This document shows, one piece after another, positions 38,781 through 49,029 of a DNA stretch of 49,029 nucleotides. This DNA comes from Chondrus crispus (taxonomy: Eukaryota > Rhodophyta > Florideophyceae > Gigartinales > Gigartinaceae). Under the pieces are notes generated by a model that saw nothing but the letters and a program-made list of their open reading frames with translations, was not told the DNA's origin and did not search any database. The first letter of the stretch is position 1; every line of letters starts with the position of its first letter. The DNA lies in assembly GCF_000350225.1 (NCBI RefSeq), contig NW_005178984.1, positions 55,836 to 104,864 on the forward strand, in the 5' to 3' direction. The translations under genes were made by a program, and so were the position numbers.

Positions 38781-39300
38781 AGTTAGAGGTAAGGGAGCGT
38801 GCGCCGCTGGGTAACCCATGCGAGCGCAAACCGTACGGAAGGACTCGAAAAGAGGGAAGGCTCACGTGGCCGGTGACGCGCAGCCGGTCGGTGGTGTTAG
38901 ATCCGGACGGCCAGTCACGGGTTAGAAGCCTGAGACTTAGAGGTAAAACCGGACGGAGTTAGCAAAAAGCTGTAAAGGGAAGGGAGGCGAGTCTGCCCCC
39001 GTTTACTAGAACGGGGCAGGTGCCCCCGGTCATAACCTCTAAGTGGGACGCCACGACACCTGTCGCGCTACAGTAGCTGTTACTTAATGTATACCAGCTA
39101 CTGTACACAATTAATAAATTTGTGCCATTAACTACTAATTATTACTTACAACCGTACGGATTACACACGTGTGACCGTGGCCACGCCAGCGGTTGTAGCA
39201 CGTGTGACCGGCGGGGTACTACTGTACTCCGCTACGGGCGCGTGTAAGCCCGGTCGTCACAGTAGCACCTGCTCTTCCGTCCGGTTCACATCTCCCCGGG
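38781..39300. other. Foreign hairpin-rich segment within gag
   Basis: Gag-like coding stops at about 38780 and resumes near 39310 (WYAIVLQEALSRDKY). The intervening sequence has three TTAGAGGTTA-like copies (about 38783, 38933, and inverted near 39040), inverted AACCGGACGGA copies (about 38945 and 39280), a CCCGTT/AACGGG hairpin near 39000, and an 11-bp stem TACAGTAGCTG/CAGCTACTGTA (39069-39105). CACGTGTGACCG also occurs twice. It looks like a nested non-autonomous insertion. Exact ends and a target duplication could not be fixed. Confidence 0.5.
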
Positions 39301-39352
39301 GTGGTCGTGGTACGCAATTGTACTACAAGAAGCACTTTCTCGTGACAAATAT

Positions 39353-41685
39353 GTGCCCATAAGGAATGAAAGTTTTAAACCAAAGTGTATGGATACAGAA
39401 AAGAACAAGGAAAAGACTAAGCCAGACCATCTCAGAGTTAAAAGCGCCACTGGTCGTTCGACACCTGGACCATCTTGGAACAAAGAGAGGGGCAACGATG
39501 CAGAAAAAGATATTTTACAGGGACGCAAACTTCCTCTGTGTCTGAACCGTGCAAAGTGCAACAAGCGACATATAATGAAAGACTGTGACGTGTCTACCAA
39601 TGAAGAAAAAGCCACCCTCCTACGACAGCATTACGAGAAAAAAGCAGCGGGCAAGGGAACGATAAGATCCATGTCTCCCGCCAAGTGTCCTCTTGAATCG
39701 GGCCGTTTTCTCGGCAAGCTCGCTGACGCCGTCAAAATTGTCGTTAACGGTGATTACGGGGCAGACCACTCTGCTCTCTCGGAGTGGCATCTTTGGCAGT
39801 GCGCGGAAAATAATGTTTTCGTACAAGTTATTCCACTTTCCAGCCCGGTACAAATGTCTCTCGCTCTGGGTGCACGTGACGAGGAACAAGAAATTTTCTA
39901 CATAGCGAAGAAGAAGGCTCGAATCTCCATAAGGATTGAACTACCCACCGCACCGCTCAGGCTCTGCAATGTGTAATTCTTAGTGTTCGAAGAATCAATG
40001 GACGAAGTGTTGCTTTCCCGACCGCTTCTCAATTCTCTCGGATTTAATCTGGACCACCATTTCGAAACGGTACGGGACACATTCCATGATACTGACTTCT
40101 CTCACATTGGATTTCACGCAACAGATACAGACAACGCCGCACTCGCCAAACCATCTCCCATTGCCAAACTGCTTCTCAACCGAGCACACCCTCACATCGA
40201 CGCATACACGAGAGACGATGAACCCCCTGATACGAAATACTCCAACGACGACGAGCCTCAAGAACAAGTTAGTCATGTTTACCAAAGCCCTGAAGTTCCC
40301 TCACCCCTCTTTTACGGCGACGGCCCCGATGACGACCCACTGCGTGCTGACGATGATCTGTCACCCGGACAAGATATTCCCGAGGAAACATCGCAGCATT
40401 TGCAAGATCGTCTACAAGAAGCATTCGACAACGGACTTCCAGAAGAACTTCACGGCCAAATGCGCAGTTTGTTACTAGAATTTCGCGATCTGTTCAGAAC
40501 TAAACTGGGTGCCGACCCTCCGGCTAACGTAACGCCAAGGACCATCAACCTCAAACCGGACGCAAACCGATCCGCGCAAAACTGCGCCGTTATTCCTCTC
40601 CGCAAGCAGCGTTCTTGCGAAAGAAGGTCGAAGACCTTCTCCAGCTCGGACTGATACGGCGGAACAATCAAAGTCAGTGAGCATGCGCCCCACTGTTGGT
40701 ACCCAAGGCAGGACCCGAACCGTTTCGTTTTACCGTCGACCTCCGTCCTGTCAACCACCCGACGGTGCCTTTCATTTGGCCCATGCCCAACTTGGAAACT
40801 GCCGTTGCCAACCTTGCCGGAGACACATGCTACGCTTGCATTAATCTATGCCATGGCTACTGGCAAATGCCTCTGGACCAGAACTCGCAAGAGTGCCAAT
40901 CTTTCATCACCCCCGATGGCGTTTACACCCCAACCAGGGTACTTCACGGACAAACCAATGCTACATTCTACTTCCAAAGCACTATCAGCGAACTATGCAT
41001 TCCGCTCAGGGAGCGTTTGCTACAGTGGCTCGACGACCTTCTCTTCCACTGCCGGAAGGCTCGAGACCTCGTGGACTGCCTTCGCCGGGTTTTCGTCATC
41101 TGCAAGCGCAACAACATTAAGCTACACGCAGCTAAATGTAGTTTTTTCCTCACATCTGTTCATTGGTGCGGGCGTGTCATTAGCGCCACTGGCATAAGAA
41201 TGGATCCGCGACACCTGCAGGGGTTGCTGGATATGCCGCCCCCCGAGACGGGCGCGGACCTACAACAGTTTGTGTGTGCAGCAAACTGGATGGGCAATGT
41301 CATTCCAGAGTTCAACCAACGCATAATCCCCCTCACTACTTTGCTAGAAAAATTCCGCTCAGAAGCCGGCAGACGAACTAAGCGAGCTGCTGCAAAAATT
41401 CCCTTGCTTCAAACTGGAATATCTCGCATTCTCGATCTTTCGAAGATATCAAAGAGTCCTTGGCCGACTCCGTCACGCTCGCGCACCCATCAGACAGCAA
41501 GCTGCTGTGCCTTTTCACAGACGCGAGCGACCAACACTGGAGCTCTGTTCTCACGCAAATCCCTCCCCGAGATGCCAACGAATCCTTCGAATCCCAACGC
41601 CACGAGCCATAAGCTTTCCTTTCCGGTTCTTTTAAGGGGTCAAGCGCCCGATGGCCAACCCCCGAAAAAGAAGCTTACGCCATAG
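39353..41685 (+). pseudogene. gypsy gag end, protease and reverse transcriptase
   Basis: 39353-39976 holds a zinc-knuckle-like CLNRAKCNKRHIMKDC and the retropepsin site NGDYGADHS (DSGAD usually, so Ser is Tyr). An in-frame TAA at 39974 is followed in the same frame by DEVLLSRPLLNSLGFNL and an acidic spacer. A lost base near 40566 shifts into the RT frame (RYSSPQAAFLRKKVEDLLQLG). That frame meets TGA at 40678, where Trp is expected. RT then runs 40696-41685: VDLRPVNHPTVPF, MPNLETAVANLAGD, HGYWQMPLD and LLQWLDDLLFH. The active-site block has Trp-Leu-Asp-Asp rather than the common Tyr-x-Asp-Asp. RNase H follows in a shifted frame (LFTDASDQHW, PEKEAYAI) at about 41440-41830. Confidence 0.8.
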
Positions 41686-41973
41686 CGGAATCAGTCTCAC
41701 GCTTGGATTACGTTCTCCTTCGCGCCAATGGATTCCACCTTTTCACTGAACCATAAGAACTCGGTTTTTATCTTCAATCCGATGGCCGTCAATTCCACCA
41801 TACAGAAACACGTCGCTAGCAAGATCGAACGCTAGAGCATTGCCCTCGCAGCATTACGCTATACCATCGTTCACATCTCTGGTGAAGAGAACTGCTGAGC
41901 CGATCTGCTCTCTCGATGGGGAGCCAAACCTACCAGCGAACAAACCGTCATCTCTAACGGTCGCAACGCGGCC

Positions 41974-43512
41974 TTGTTCAAAGCGCCCATCGCGCCCGAG
42001 CTCGACCCAGATTTTACGTGGCCATCTGGCACCGAAATCCTCCAAGCGCAGCAAGAAGCGCTCCTGGACCAAACCCCTCCCCGAAACGCTACCGAAAAGA
42101 ATGGACTGTTGGTCAATGAAAAGAAAGCCATTTGGATTCCCTCTTCAGCAAAAGGCCAACGCCCTCAGCTTCGTATGTGTGTCATTGGACACTGCGGCCG
42201 TGGCGGACACCGAGGCTCTGACACTACATTGGGCAACATCAAGGAATATTTCTTCTGGGAAAAGATGAGTGCAGACGTTCACAGTTTCTGCAACAGCTGC
42301 CTTCATTGTCTTTCCACAGTAGGCGGCTACCATATGCTAAGACCGTTAGCGCATACCCTTCACGCTGATTTGCCCAACCAACTGCGTCACCTCGACTTCC
42401 TATTTATGGGAGCAAGCAACACCAAAACCGAATATGTCATTATTCTCAAGGACGACGCCTCCTCTTTCATCAAACTTGTGCCATGCGCTTCAGCTGACGC
42501 TACGCACACCGTCGACGCACTTCTATATTGGTTCTCCTTGTTTGGCGTTGTCTTGACATGGTGTTCTGACCGCGGATCCCACTTCAAGAACATGGTAATG
42601 GATTGTTTGAACAAGGCATTGCATGCGCATCACCACTTTACCACGGCGCACTGCCCTTAATCCAACGGACCTGTCGAAGTGGTTTGTAAGGAAGTCCTCC
42701 GCGCTTGTCGGGCACTGCTCTCAGAATTTCGGCTAACTGCCAAGGAATGGCCTACTGCATTACCGTTACTGCAAAGCATTCTTAACCACTCCGTCCGCAC
42801 AACCCTCGGTAATCGCGCACCGATCACTGCATTCACTGGACTACCGGCGGACAATCCACTCCGAACCATTCTATCCCCAGACACTCCCACACCCGCCACG
42901 ATCGATTTCATTCGCGCACAGCGCCTCATCCGAATCGATACTCTCAACAAAGTTTTAGACGAAATGCACCGCGATATTTCCGTTCGCAAGATAAAGGCGA
43001 GGCAAGCGGCTATAGATCGCCACAACGCTCTCACCCACGTCAAAGCTGTCAATTTCGAAATTTGTGACTTTGTACTCGTGGCTAAACGCCACAGTCGCGA
43101 GGGAAATAAGCTGCAAGTCATCTGGAAAGGGCCACGACGAATCACTCGAGCCGTTTCCGACCTCGTATATGAATGCGAACATCTCATCAATGGCTCACAT
43201 GCGCTCTTCCGTGCCAACCGCCTCAAGCTTTACGCTGATTCTAGCTTGGACGTAACCGAAGTGTTACTTGATGCCATTGACCACAACGATCCTCATCTCA
43301 ACAAAGTAGAACAACTTCTTGCGCTACTCCTTAACAGTGATACAAAACTGTACGAAGTCCAGGCGAAATGGAAAGGTTTCGACTATGAAGAGCTCACTTG
43401 GGAACCGCTGGACACCATGCACGAGGACATTCCAGTTCTTCTTGACAATTTCCTGGCCGTTCATCCCAACCAGAAACTAGTCGCCTCCGCCAGCGCAACA
43501 CTGCCTCGCTAG
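41974..43512 (+). pseudogene. gypsy integrase with C-terminal chromodomain
   Basis: The zinc region (HCGRGGHRGSDTTL, CNSCLHC) leads to a DDE core: LRHLDFLFMG, TWCSDRGSHFKN and, after an in-frame TAA at 42658, NGPVEVVCKEV with the catalytic Glu. The C-terminal SH3-like part (CDFVLVAKRHSREGNKLQVIWKGP) precedes a chromodomain (YEVQAKWKGFDYEELTWEPLDTM) at about 43340-43460, ending 30 bp before the LTR. The chromodomain assigns the element to chromoviruses, which target heterochromatin. Only the single stop breaks this part. Confidence 0.85.
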
Positions 43513-43542
43513 ACCTGCACTACGTCTTCGGAAGAAGAGGAA

Positions 43543-43786
43543 TGTTACGCATTCTTTGCGCCACTGCATAAAGCCGCAAGGATAATGGCACCCAGCACGG
43601 ACCATGAAAGGCAGTACCCCTTTTTAGTAGAACCTCTTTTTAGTGGTATTTCATGGCGAGGCTAAGACTCTCGTTCTCTTAAGTTTCGTGGCTACTACTT
43701 AAGCCCCTCTTCTGACAGTAAAGCTGGGCAAGGAATCTCACCTTCACCCCACACAAAACCCAGTCACTCCACCAACAAGTGCAACA
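43543..43786 (+). repeat. 3' LTR (244 bp)
   Basis: Matches the 5' LTR at 242 of 244 positions and is followed by the GCCCC target duplication. Confidence 0.95.
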
Positions 43787-43791
43787 GCCCC

Positions 43792-46035
43792 TCATCAGTT
43801 CATCTCATGTTCGGTTCACGATTGTTAGACTTAGACTGCGAAAGGACATCAACCCCGCTTCGAGTGGTCTGCTGTTGTGCTGGGTGAGTTGCTGGCAAAC
43901 CCCTCCTGATATGTAGAAACAAGATCGGTAATTTGCACGGTTGTCGCGTGTTTTGTTGTAGTGCACATTTATAATGCGAGTATTTGCAAGGTAGTTTTGC
44001 AAGTCTACGAAAGGGTATGCACGCAATACAGTATAGTAGTTCCGGATAAGGCAATTGCAATTGATATATGCCCGTGAACCTACATTGTTTGCACAAATAT
44101 ATTTTTTCTGGCCACGTCATTGATGCCGTCAATTTACACAATCGCATTGCCACATCATACGCCAGACGGGAGCAGCGATTCTAAAAATACACTCGTCATC
44201 TGTTTGCTTTTCCTTTCTCTGAGATAACGTATGGAATTGCCTTTGTAAGATAAAGAGGTCTGAGGGGTGCAGAGATTTGGCTGACGATGAAACACAATTG
44301 CAAAGAGGGCGTTGTAATGCACTCCTCTAATTTGCAATGTAGTTTGTTGCCTTTCTACCGAGGGCCTTGAAGTGCTTAGCGAGCCCTCCTTTCGCGATAT
44401 AGTTTTGGACGGTATGTTTACTATGCAACAAATTTTTGTACGTTTTATGGTCTCATGAGCCTTCACGAAGGCATCTATATGATACATACGGTAGTCACCG
44501 TGCTGTGTGTTCAACAGGCAACACAGCCCATAACCCCTTCGCTCGTTCTAATAGTATTATGAACAGAGTCTTGCCTAAGGGTGGACTTGAGAGTTCTACA
44601 GTTTTACTTTTCTCAGCAACAGTCTTTACGACCATGATGTCTTACAGAACCTCACCACAAAAAACATTCGTGCTGCACTAATGGTGCATTTCGAGATCGT
44701 CCTTCGACATGTGCGCTGAACGTAGAAAGTTCAGCATGTGAATTGTGATCCGGTCTTGAAACAGAGGCGTTGATTGTGACATGACGCCATGCCATTAATC
44801 ATTCATCTAGGATGGAGGCACGACTAGGGGCTCTGTTGCCTACGAGATTGTAATATATTTTCTGCGCAAGAATTTTCTATATCCTAAAGGGAGCATCACG
44901 TAGCCCTTCTGTCCAGTTTAAGAATAGAAGCTCATCCTTTTCAAGGTTCCCGTGCCGAAACAGTGTTCCCTTTCTTATCAACCGAAGCGATGTCTCTCCG
45001 AAGCCACAAGGATTTCCCTCCGTTGCTTCTCGCCGAACCTCACCCTACTTGCGACTGTGTTCTTTCTGTAACTATAAGGAAGCATCCGGAAGGTAGGATA
45101 GAATACTATCGTATTAAGAAGAAATGCTTCAACACCCAGTGCGATTTTGACGGAGTGGAAGTGTACGAAATCATTGGCCGATATGTCGTCAGAGAGACAG
45201 GTCGAGCTGCTCACAACTAGGCTTTATGTGGGCCTCCGTGAACCCCGCATGACTTGGTTCCGTGTCGCACTCTGTCATGTGCGCTGTAGGAATTGGCTTT
45301 TGGTTGCTTGATTGATATGATCTGAAGTTTCGACCGCAGTGCTTGGAACAAAAGGCGCTATCATACACTTGAAATCGGCAAGAGTGCCTCAACTGGCAGG
45401 CTTGCTGGCAGTCAAGCCCATTGGCAATGCCCCTCTTCGTCTGCAGCGTTCGCCCTGATCGCATCAATGTGCCCCAAGCTTCAGCAAAGTAGTACAGGGC
45501 TTCGTTCCGCGTCACGGTGACCTCGCAGGTTTTTCAAGTATGCATTCAAGCATTCGCATGCGGGGCAGGGCGACAAGTCGTGAGAGTAAGGACAGAGAAT
45601 CAGGTCGGATATGCTTCGCCAAACTGTGATGGTTCCTATCTATGGTTCTTGGGGGGATCATTATCCCGTGCAGCGCTTTTCTGTCGGCGAGAGTACGGCA
45701 TGTCCATTGGACCGCGTGCTTGTTTTCAAAAGTGCTTTGTGAGAAATACCTTGCAGAAAATCAGTGCATCTCTTGCCAATTTGTGACCGGCGGTCCGGGT
45801 TTCTGTATGCAGAACCCGCATATGCGGTTAGTCTGACTGAGCTTCTTCGCTACCGTAACTCAAAATACAGTAGACCGGGAAACTGGATAGATTTAATACA
45901 AGAGAAAATGTCTTACGTGCCCCCTTTTATTTGGGAATTTTTGTTACGTGCCCCTTTTATAAGCCCCTTTATATATAAGCCCCTTTCCTTGGGGGCGCTC
46001 TAGAGTGATGAAAAGGTGAAGAGGGCGTCGTCGGA
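43792..46035. other. Intergenic region 3' of the gypsy element
   Basis: No clear gene apart from the small frame at 44990-45220. A minus frame at 45515-45189 has a Cys-rich patch (CQQACQLRHSCRF) of doubtful meaning. Near 45915-46000, TTACGTGCCCC and AAGCCCCTTT each occur twice. Nothing else was recognised. Confidence 0.35.
44990..45220 (+). CDS. Small hypothetical protein
   Basis: 76 residues from ATG 44990. It has Cys pairs in a CDCVLSVTIRKHPEGRIEYYRIKKKCFNTQC pattern, shown here only as its key residues: Cys, Cys, Cys and Cys spaced 1, 26 and 4 apart. It ends VYEIIGRYVVRETGRAAHN. The basic core and Cys spacing suggest a small metal-binding or transposon-derived fragment. No family recognised. 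Confidence 0.25.
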   Translation: MSLRSHKDFPPLLLAEPHPTCDCVLSVTIRKHPEGRIEYYRIKKKCFNTQCDFDGVEVYEIIGRYVVRETGRAAHN

Positions 46036-46344
46036 ATGAGTTTGATCAAAGGGAGCACGTTCCCTGACAAGCACAGCATCTTGATGGCATCCATAGCCCT
46101 GTGCGCCACCGTGGGCCGATCTCACAAGGTAAAAAAGTCAGACCCTGGGCGCCTGCGTATAAAGTGCCCCTCCCAGGAGTGCTCATACATTGTCAACGCT
46201 CAACCAGACCACAGGGCAAACAACGGCTTGTGGAGAGTGGGAAAACTCAATCTCGCTCACTCCTGCGACGCAATAAAGGGGGAAACGAAAGCGCAAGCCC
46301 CTAGCCGTGTGCTAGTGTTTGATAAGGGAGGCGCGGAGGAGTAA
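46036..46344 (+). pseudogene. MULE/MuDR-type transposase N-terminal fragment
   Basis: 102 residues from ATG 46036: KGSTFPDKHSILMASIALCA, then LRIKCPSQECSYIVNAQPD and GLWRVGKLNLAHSCD. The order C-x5-C...W-x-V...H-x-C is that of the DNA-binding FLYWCH/WRKY-like N-terminus of Mutator-like transposases. The frame ends at TAA within a 15-bp inverted repeat (46324-46397), and no catalytic domain follows. It is probably an element remnant. Confidence 0.45.
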
Positions 46345-46397
46345 GCGGGACGAGGGGGACAGAGTACCCGGCGCTTCAGGTACTCCGCGCCTCCCTT
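46324..46397. repeat. 15-bp inverted repeat
   Basis: AAGGGAGGCGCGGAG (46324-46338) and CTCCGCGCCTCCCTT (46383-46397) are perfect reverse complements with a 44-bp spacer. The left arm overlaps the end of the MULE-like frame. Confidence 0.85.
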
Positions 46398-47725
46398 TGG
46401 CCCTCGGAATCACCTCCCTTGCGCCCTTCTTCCCTTCGCGACCTTCCCGCCATTTTCCTTCGCGACCTCCCCATCATTTCCCTTCATCCTTCCAAGCGCT
46501 CGCTAATCCGTCGCTGGCCCACGCACGGTCTATGATCATGAATCATGCCCAGGGGGCATGCCTTTCCCTTGGCAGTGAATGCCGCCCATTTCCAAAATAG
46601 AAATCGTCCGCCACGTGTGCGCATGGACAACAAATTTCTGGATGGACCCAGTATTAAAAAGGGAAAATCCTTAATTAAAAAGGGCTACTAGCCCTTTTTA
46701 ACTAAGGGAAAATCGAGTAATTTACTGACGTGCATCTGGCACAGGTGGCGCCAGAATTCCGGCAGAGTTTTGTCTCACAGCTTGCAGGTGGCAGATCACG
46801 AATTTCTGAATGCGCCCGTTGTTAAGTTGACAATGCCCCGCGGCTGCGGCCTCCTACGACAGGATCCCGGCTTCTCAGGTCCCCACCACGACGGGATCGG
46901 AGGCAAGCTTTCCTTCTCACTCTCGTGCGCTCTCTCCAGCCCTTTTCCCATGCCCCCGACGAGCTAGTTGGTTTTGCGTGGGGGCTGGAGAGGGAAAAAG
47001 TGTGTGGGACCTGGGGATGACGGCGGCGAGAGGGAGTGCGCTAGGCAGGTTGTGGGAGGGGGAGAACTCGTCTCCGAGGGCCCACTATTGCTATCTTTCA
47101 GTCTGAATGGGCTCACATTTACTGAAAAGGCGTTGGTCTACCGCTCATACGTCTGCTACCGCTCATATGTCTGCCACGTTTTAGTTAAGTTGTCTTCACA
47201 CCTTGCAGATGCACTCGTCGCCTCTTATAACGAATCTTTCCGAGCTCGAGGCTCGGAATGACAAGCATAAAGTAGTGGCACGATGGTTAACTTGTTCAAA
47301 CCACACCGGGTCGAGAGGATCTCGGGTGGCCAGTGTCAAGGCTGCCTCGCCTCCCATACGCCCGTCGGAAATCTAGTGTAGGTAGTTGTCATCATGGTTC
47401 CCTGTGTCCACACCATGCAAATCATGAGCGTGCACTCAACACTCGTAATTTGCTCTCTACAATTCCTGCATGATGCGATCCCAACAACTGTACGCCCGGA
47501 ATCTTCTTGTGACGTCTTACCTCGCCATAGTATTATGCACCGCGGTGCCTGGTTACCAGCTCCGTGCTCTGCATGGTTCAAAGCAGCCGGCCATTTCTCT
47601 CTGGTAGAGAGACTGTACTACTCGTCCAGATACATCCAGAGTGCCCCGTATGCAAATGCAACAGCCCCTCCGCGCCATTTACGTACAATATGACTACGGT
47701 GCCCAAGCCTTGTGCCGACCAGCCT
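46398..47725. other. Intergenic region 3' of the carrier gene
   Basis: Holds the palindrome at 46669-46707, C/T-rich short repeats (CTTCGCGACC at about 46435 and 46460), a CGCTCATAcGTCTGC duplication near 47138-47170 and the presumed 3' flank of the carrier gene. No coding frame is credible. Confidence 0.4.
46669..46707. repeat. 39-bp near-perfect palindrome
   Basis: CCTTAATTAAAAAGGGCTA and TAGCCCTTTTTAACTAAGG pair at 18 of 19 positions around one central C. The inner 13-bp arms (46675-46701) are perfect. A further direct copy of AAAAAGGGAAAATC lies on each side. Confidence 0.9.
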
Positions 47726-48712
47726 TCAGTTGGCGCAAAGCTTCAAAATTTGCTCGTAAGTGATAAACGTAACCGCTGCCTGGGGGGTAACTCTAATAAC
47801 GTTTGCCGAAAGTCCTCGATACAAACCCCTAATCCCCTCTGTCCGAAATATGTACATGAAGGCGGTGTGAAAGTTGCCATACCTCCTGCCGTCGGCAAAC
47901 CGCTCCTGCATACGGGTCCTTGCTACTTGCAACGGATACGTGGCGAGCGAGGCGACGAGCTTGGACCCTGTGGACGCGATGAGGGAGTGGAAAACTGTGG
48001 TGCCCGATTGTGGGTCTGCGTCCTGGCGCAAACGTTCCTTAAACCGCTCATACATGGTAAATTGGACGGCGCCGTGTGACACGAGCCACACGCTGGGTCC
48101 GATGCCGCGATACAAGCCGCGCACTCCCTCCTCCCTGGTGATGCTCTTGAGCCCGTCGAAAAAGCCAGAGTACGGCTTGAATCCTGGGGCGACAGATTTG
48201 CCCGTGCGCTGCAACTGCAAGCGAACCTTGACGACCCAGATTGGGTTGGTGGCGAAGCTGGTCATGAGCCCCGCTATGGTGCCGGCGAGCAAATGCGAGC
48301 CCGTCTCATGGGTGATGGCGGGCTTGACGATTGTGCGGGCGCGCTGGAACCAATGAAAGTAGCAGGCCCAGGACAAGACGGAGCCGAAGGCAGCGGGGAC
48401 AACTCCGCGGTAGAGGGCCGGGGCTCCCTCCCGAACGAGGATCTCCTTAAAGGCGCGGACGGCGTCGCCGCGGCGCGCGAGGACGGCGCGGCGCTCGACG
48501 GATTGCAGACGGGTGCGGAGGGTGTCGAGCGGGTGGAGCAAGGTGACGGTGGCTAGGCCGCCGCCCGCGCCGGCCAGGGCGTGAGCGTAGGGCGGGTAGA
48601 CCGGACCTGCGGCGGCGGCGATGGAGACCGGGGCCGGAACAGCGGTGGCAGAGGCGTCCGGTGTGGCGGCGGCGGGCGAGGTGGCGTCGACGAGCGGGGT
48701 TGTGGACGGCAT
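47726..48712 (-). CDS. Mitochondrial carrier (SLC25), folate/FAD-type
   Basis: 328 residues from Met 48712; the frame reads further upstream but without an ATG. An Ala/Pro/Thr-rich N-terminal extension of about 35 residues precedes three carrier repeats. These have the signatures HPLDTLRTRLQ (60-70), NPIWVVKVRLQ (156-166) and YPLQVARTRMQ (259-269), each followed by an EG-x-x-x-LYRG block (EGAPALYRG, EGVRGLYRG, EGIRGLYRG). The Pro-Ile-Trp motif of the second repeat and SHGAVQFTMYERFK are characteristic of the folate/FAD/pyridine- and pyrimidine-nucleotide branch (SLC25A32/FLX1 relatives). I infer import of folate or FAD into mitochondria, without certainty about substrate. Six membrane helices expected. 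Single exon. Confidence 0.9.
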   Translation of the reverse strand: MPSTTPLVDATSPAAATPDASATAVPAPVSIAAAAGPVYPPYAHALAGAGGGLATVTLLHPLDTLRTRLQSVERRAVLARRGDAVRAFKEILVREGAPALYRGVVPAAFGSVLSWACYFHWFQRARTIVKPAITHETGSHLLAGTIAGLMTSFATNPIWVVKVRLQLQRTGKSVAPGFKPYSGFFDGLKSITREEGVRGLYRGIGPSVWLVSHGAVQFTMYERFKERLRQDADPQSGTTVFHSLIASTGSKLVASLATYPLQVARTRMQERFADGRRYGNFHTAFMYIFRTEGIRGLYRGLSANVIRVTPQAAVTFITYEQILKLCAN

Positions 48713-49029
48713 TGGGGGAAAGGGTGTGCGGGTTAGGATGGGCGGGTGGGGAGCCGAACGCGGCCCATTTGCGGGGCGGCGGGCGGACGACAAATCGGGT
48801 GCAATGCCAGACGGGGCGGAACAAAGAGGACGGCGTTCTGGGGCCCGGGCAACGGAGGCAGGGAGGAAACGGTTTTCCTGCTGCCGGTGAAAAAAGAGGT
48901 GACGACGTCGGTGAGTGATTGAGAACGTTGGTGAGAGGGGAATCGAAAAAGCTTCATAAATTTACGCTGCAAACCACACATCCTCGCAAATCCGCACACA
49001 TCCCAACGCGATCGGCCAACTGCCACTTT
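48713..49029. other. 5' flank of the carrier gene
   Basis: GC-rich leader and presumed promoter on the minus strand. The downstream end of the window is AT-balanced with no further gene visible. Confidence 0.4.

Larger units (their letters stand above)
37842..43786 (+). mobile_element. Complete-structure Ty3/gypsy chromovirus with target duplication
   Basis: A 244-bp LTR at each end (TGTTACGC...CAACA), two mismatches between them, and a direct GCCCC duplication on both sides (37837-37841 and 43787-43791). A polypurine tract (GGAAGAAGAGGAA) directly precedes the right LTR. Order of coding pieces: gag, zinc/protease, RT, RNase H, integrase, chromodomain. Despite nearly identical LTRs, the coding region has several frameshifts and stops plus an internal foreign segment. 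This copy is therefore non-autonomous. Confidence 0.93.

Overview
The window looks like nuclear DNA from a compact eukaryotic genome. A florideophyte red alga such as Chondrus is my best guess. The grounds are long intronless host genes (cytosolic ribosomal protein eS4, a PP2C phosphatase, a mitochondrial carrier), a Hint-domain protein, and intergenic space filled with Ty3/gypsy, Ty1/copia and DNA transposons. The organism is inferred, not proven. I found no rRNA, tRNA or CRISPR array. Two 100-N scaffold gaps lie at 14517-14616 and 33579-33678.

Layout. 1-3017: repeat-rich intergenic DNA. 3164-4876 (+): a secreted trypsin fused to a C-terminal Hint (Hedgehog/intein-type) autoprocessing domain. 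5832-7638: a decayed locus with coding-like pieces in several frames. 7758-12833: a roughly 5.1-kb PIF/Harbinger-like DNA transposon, with terminal inverted repeats, an ATT target duplication, a DUF6818/Myb-like gene (+) and a frameshifted DDE transposase (-). 12868-13412 (-): the tail of a pogo-like transposase, interrupted by a truncated chromodomain Ty3/gypsy element (13413-16140, -). 16141-16735: a hairpin-rich noncoding segment. 16736-20991 (-): a decayed copia-like element, with a repeat-rich leader behind it. 22495-24223: zinc-finger remnants and a large inverted repeat. 24445-27357 (-): a 970-residue protein made of two APH-like kinase halves, the first apparently catalytically dead. 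30391-31182 (+): RPS4. 33756-35198 (+): PP2C. 37842-43786 (+): a structurally complete Ty3/gypsy chromovirus with 244-bp LTRs and a GCCCC target duplication, but with broken reading frames. 46036-46344: a MULE-type transposase fragment. 47726-48712 (-): an SLC25 carrier of the folate/FAD type.

Host genes and mobile DNA alternate, and the host genes show no operon-like or functional linkage. The most interesting items are the trypsin-Hint fusion, the duplicated kinase/pseudokinase protein, the Harbinger element that pairs a DUF6818 protein with its transposase, the 67-bp perfect foldback near 23.7 kb, and hairpin-rich segments with CACGTG and TACTGTA words that recur at retroelement breakpoints.
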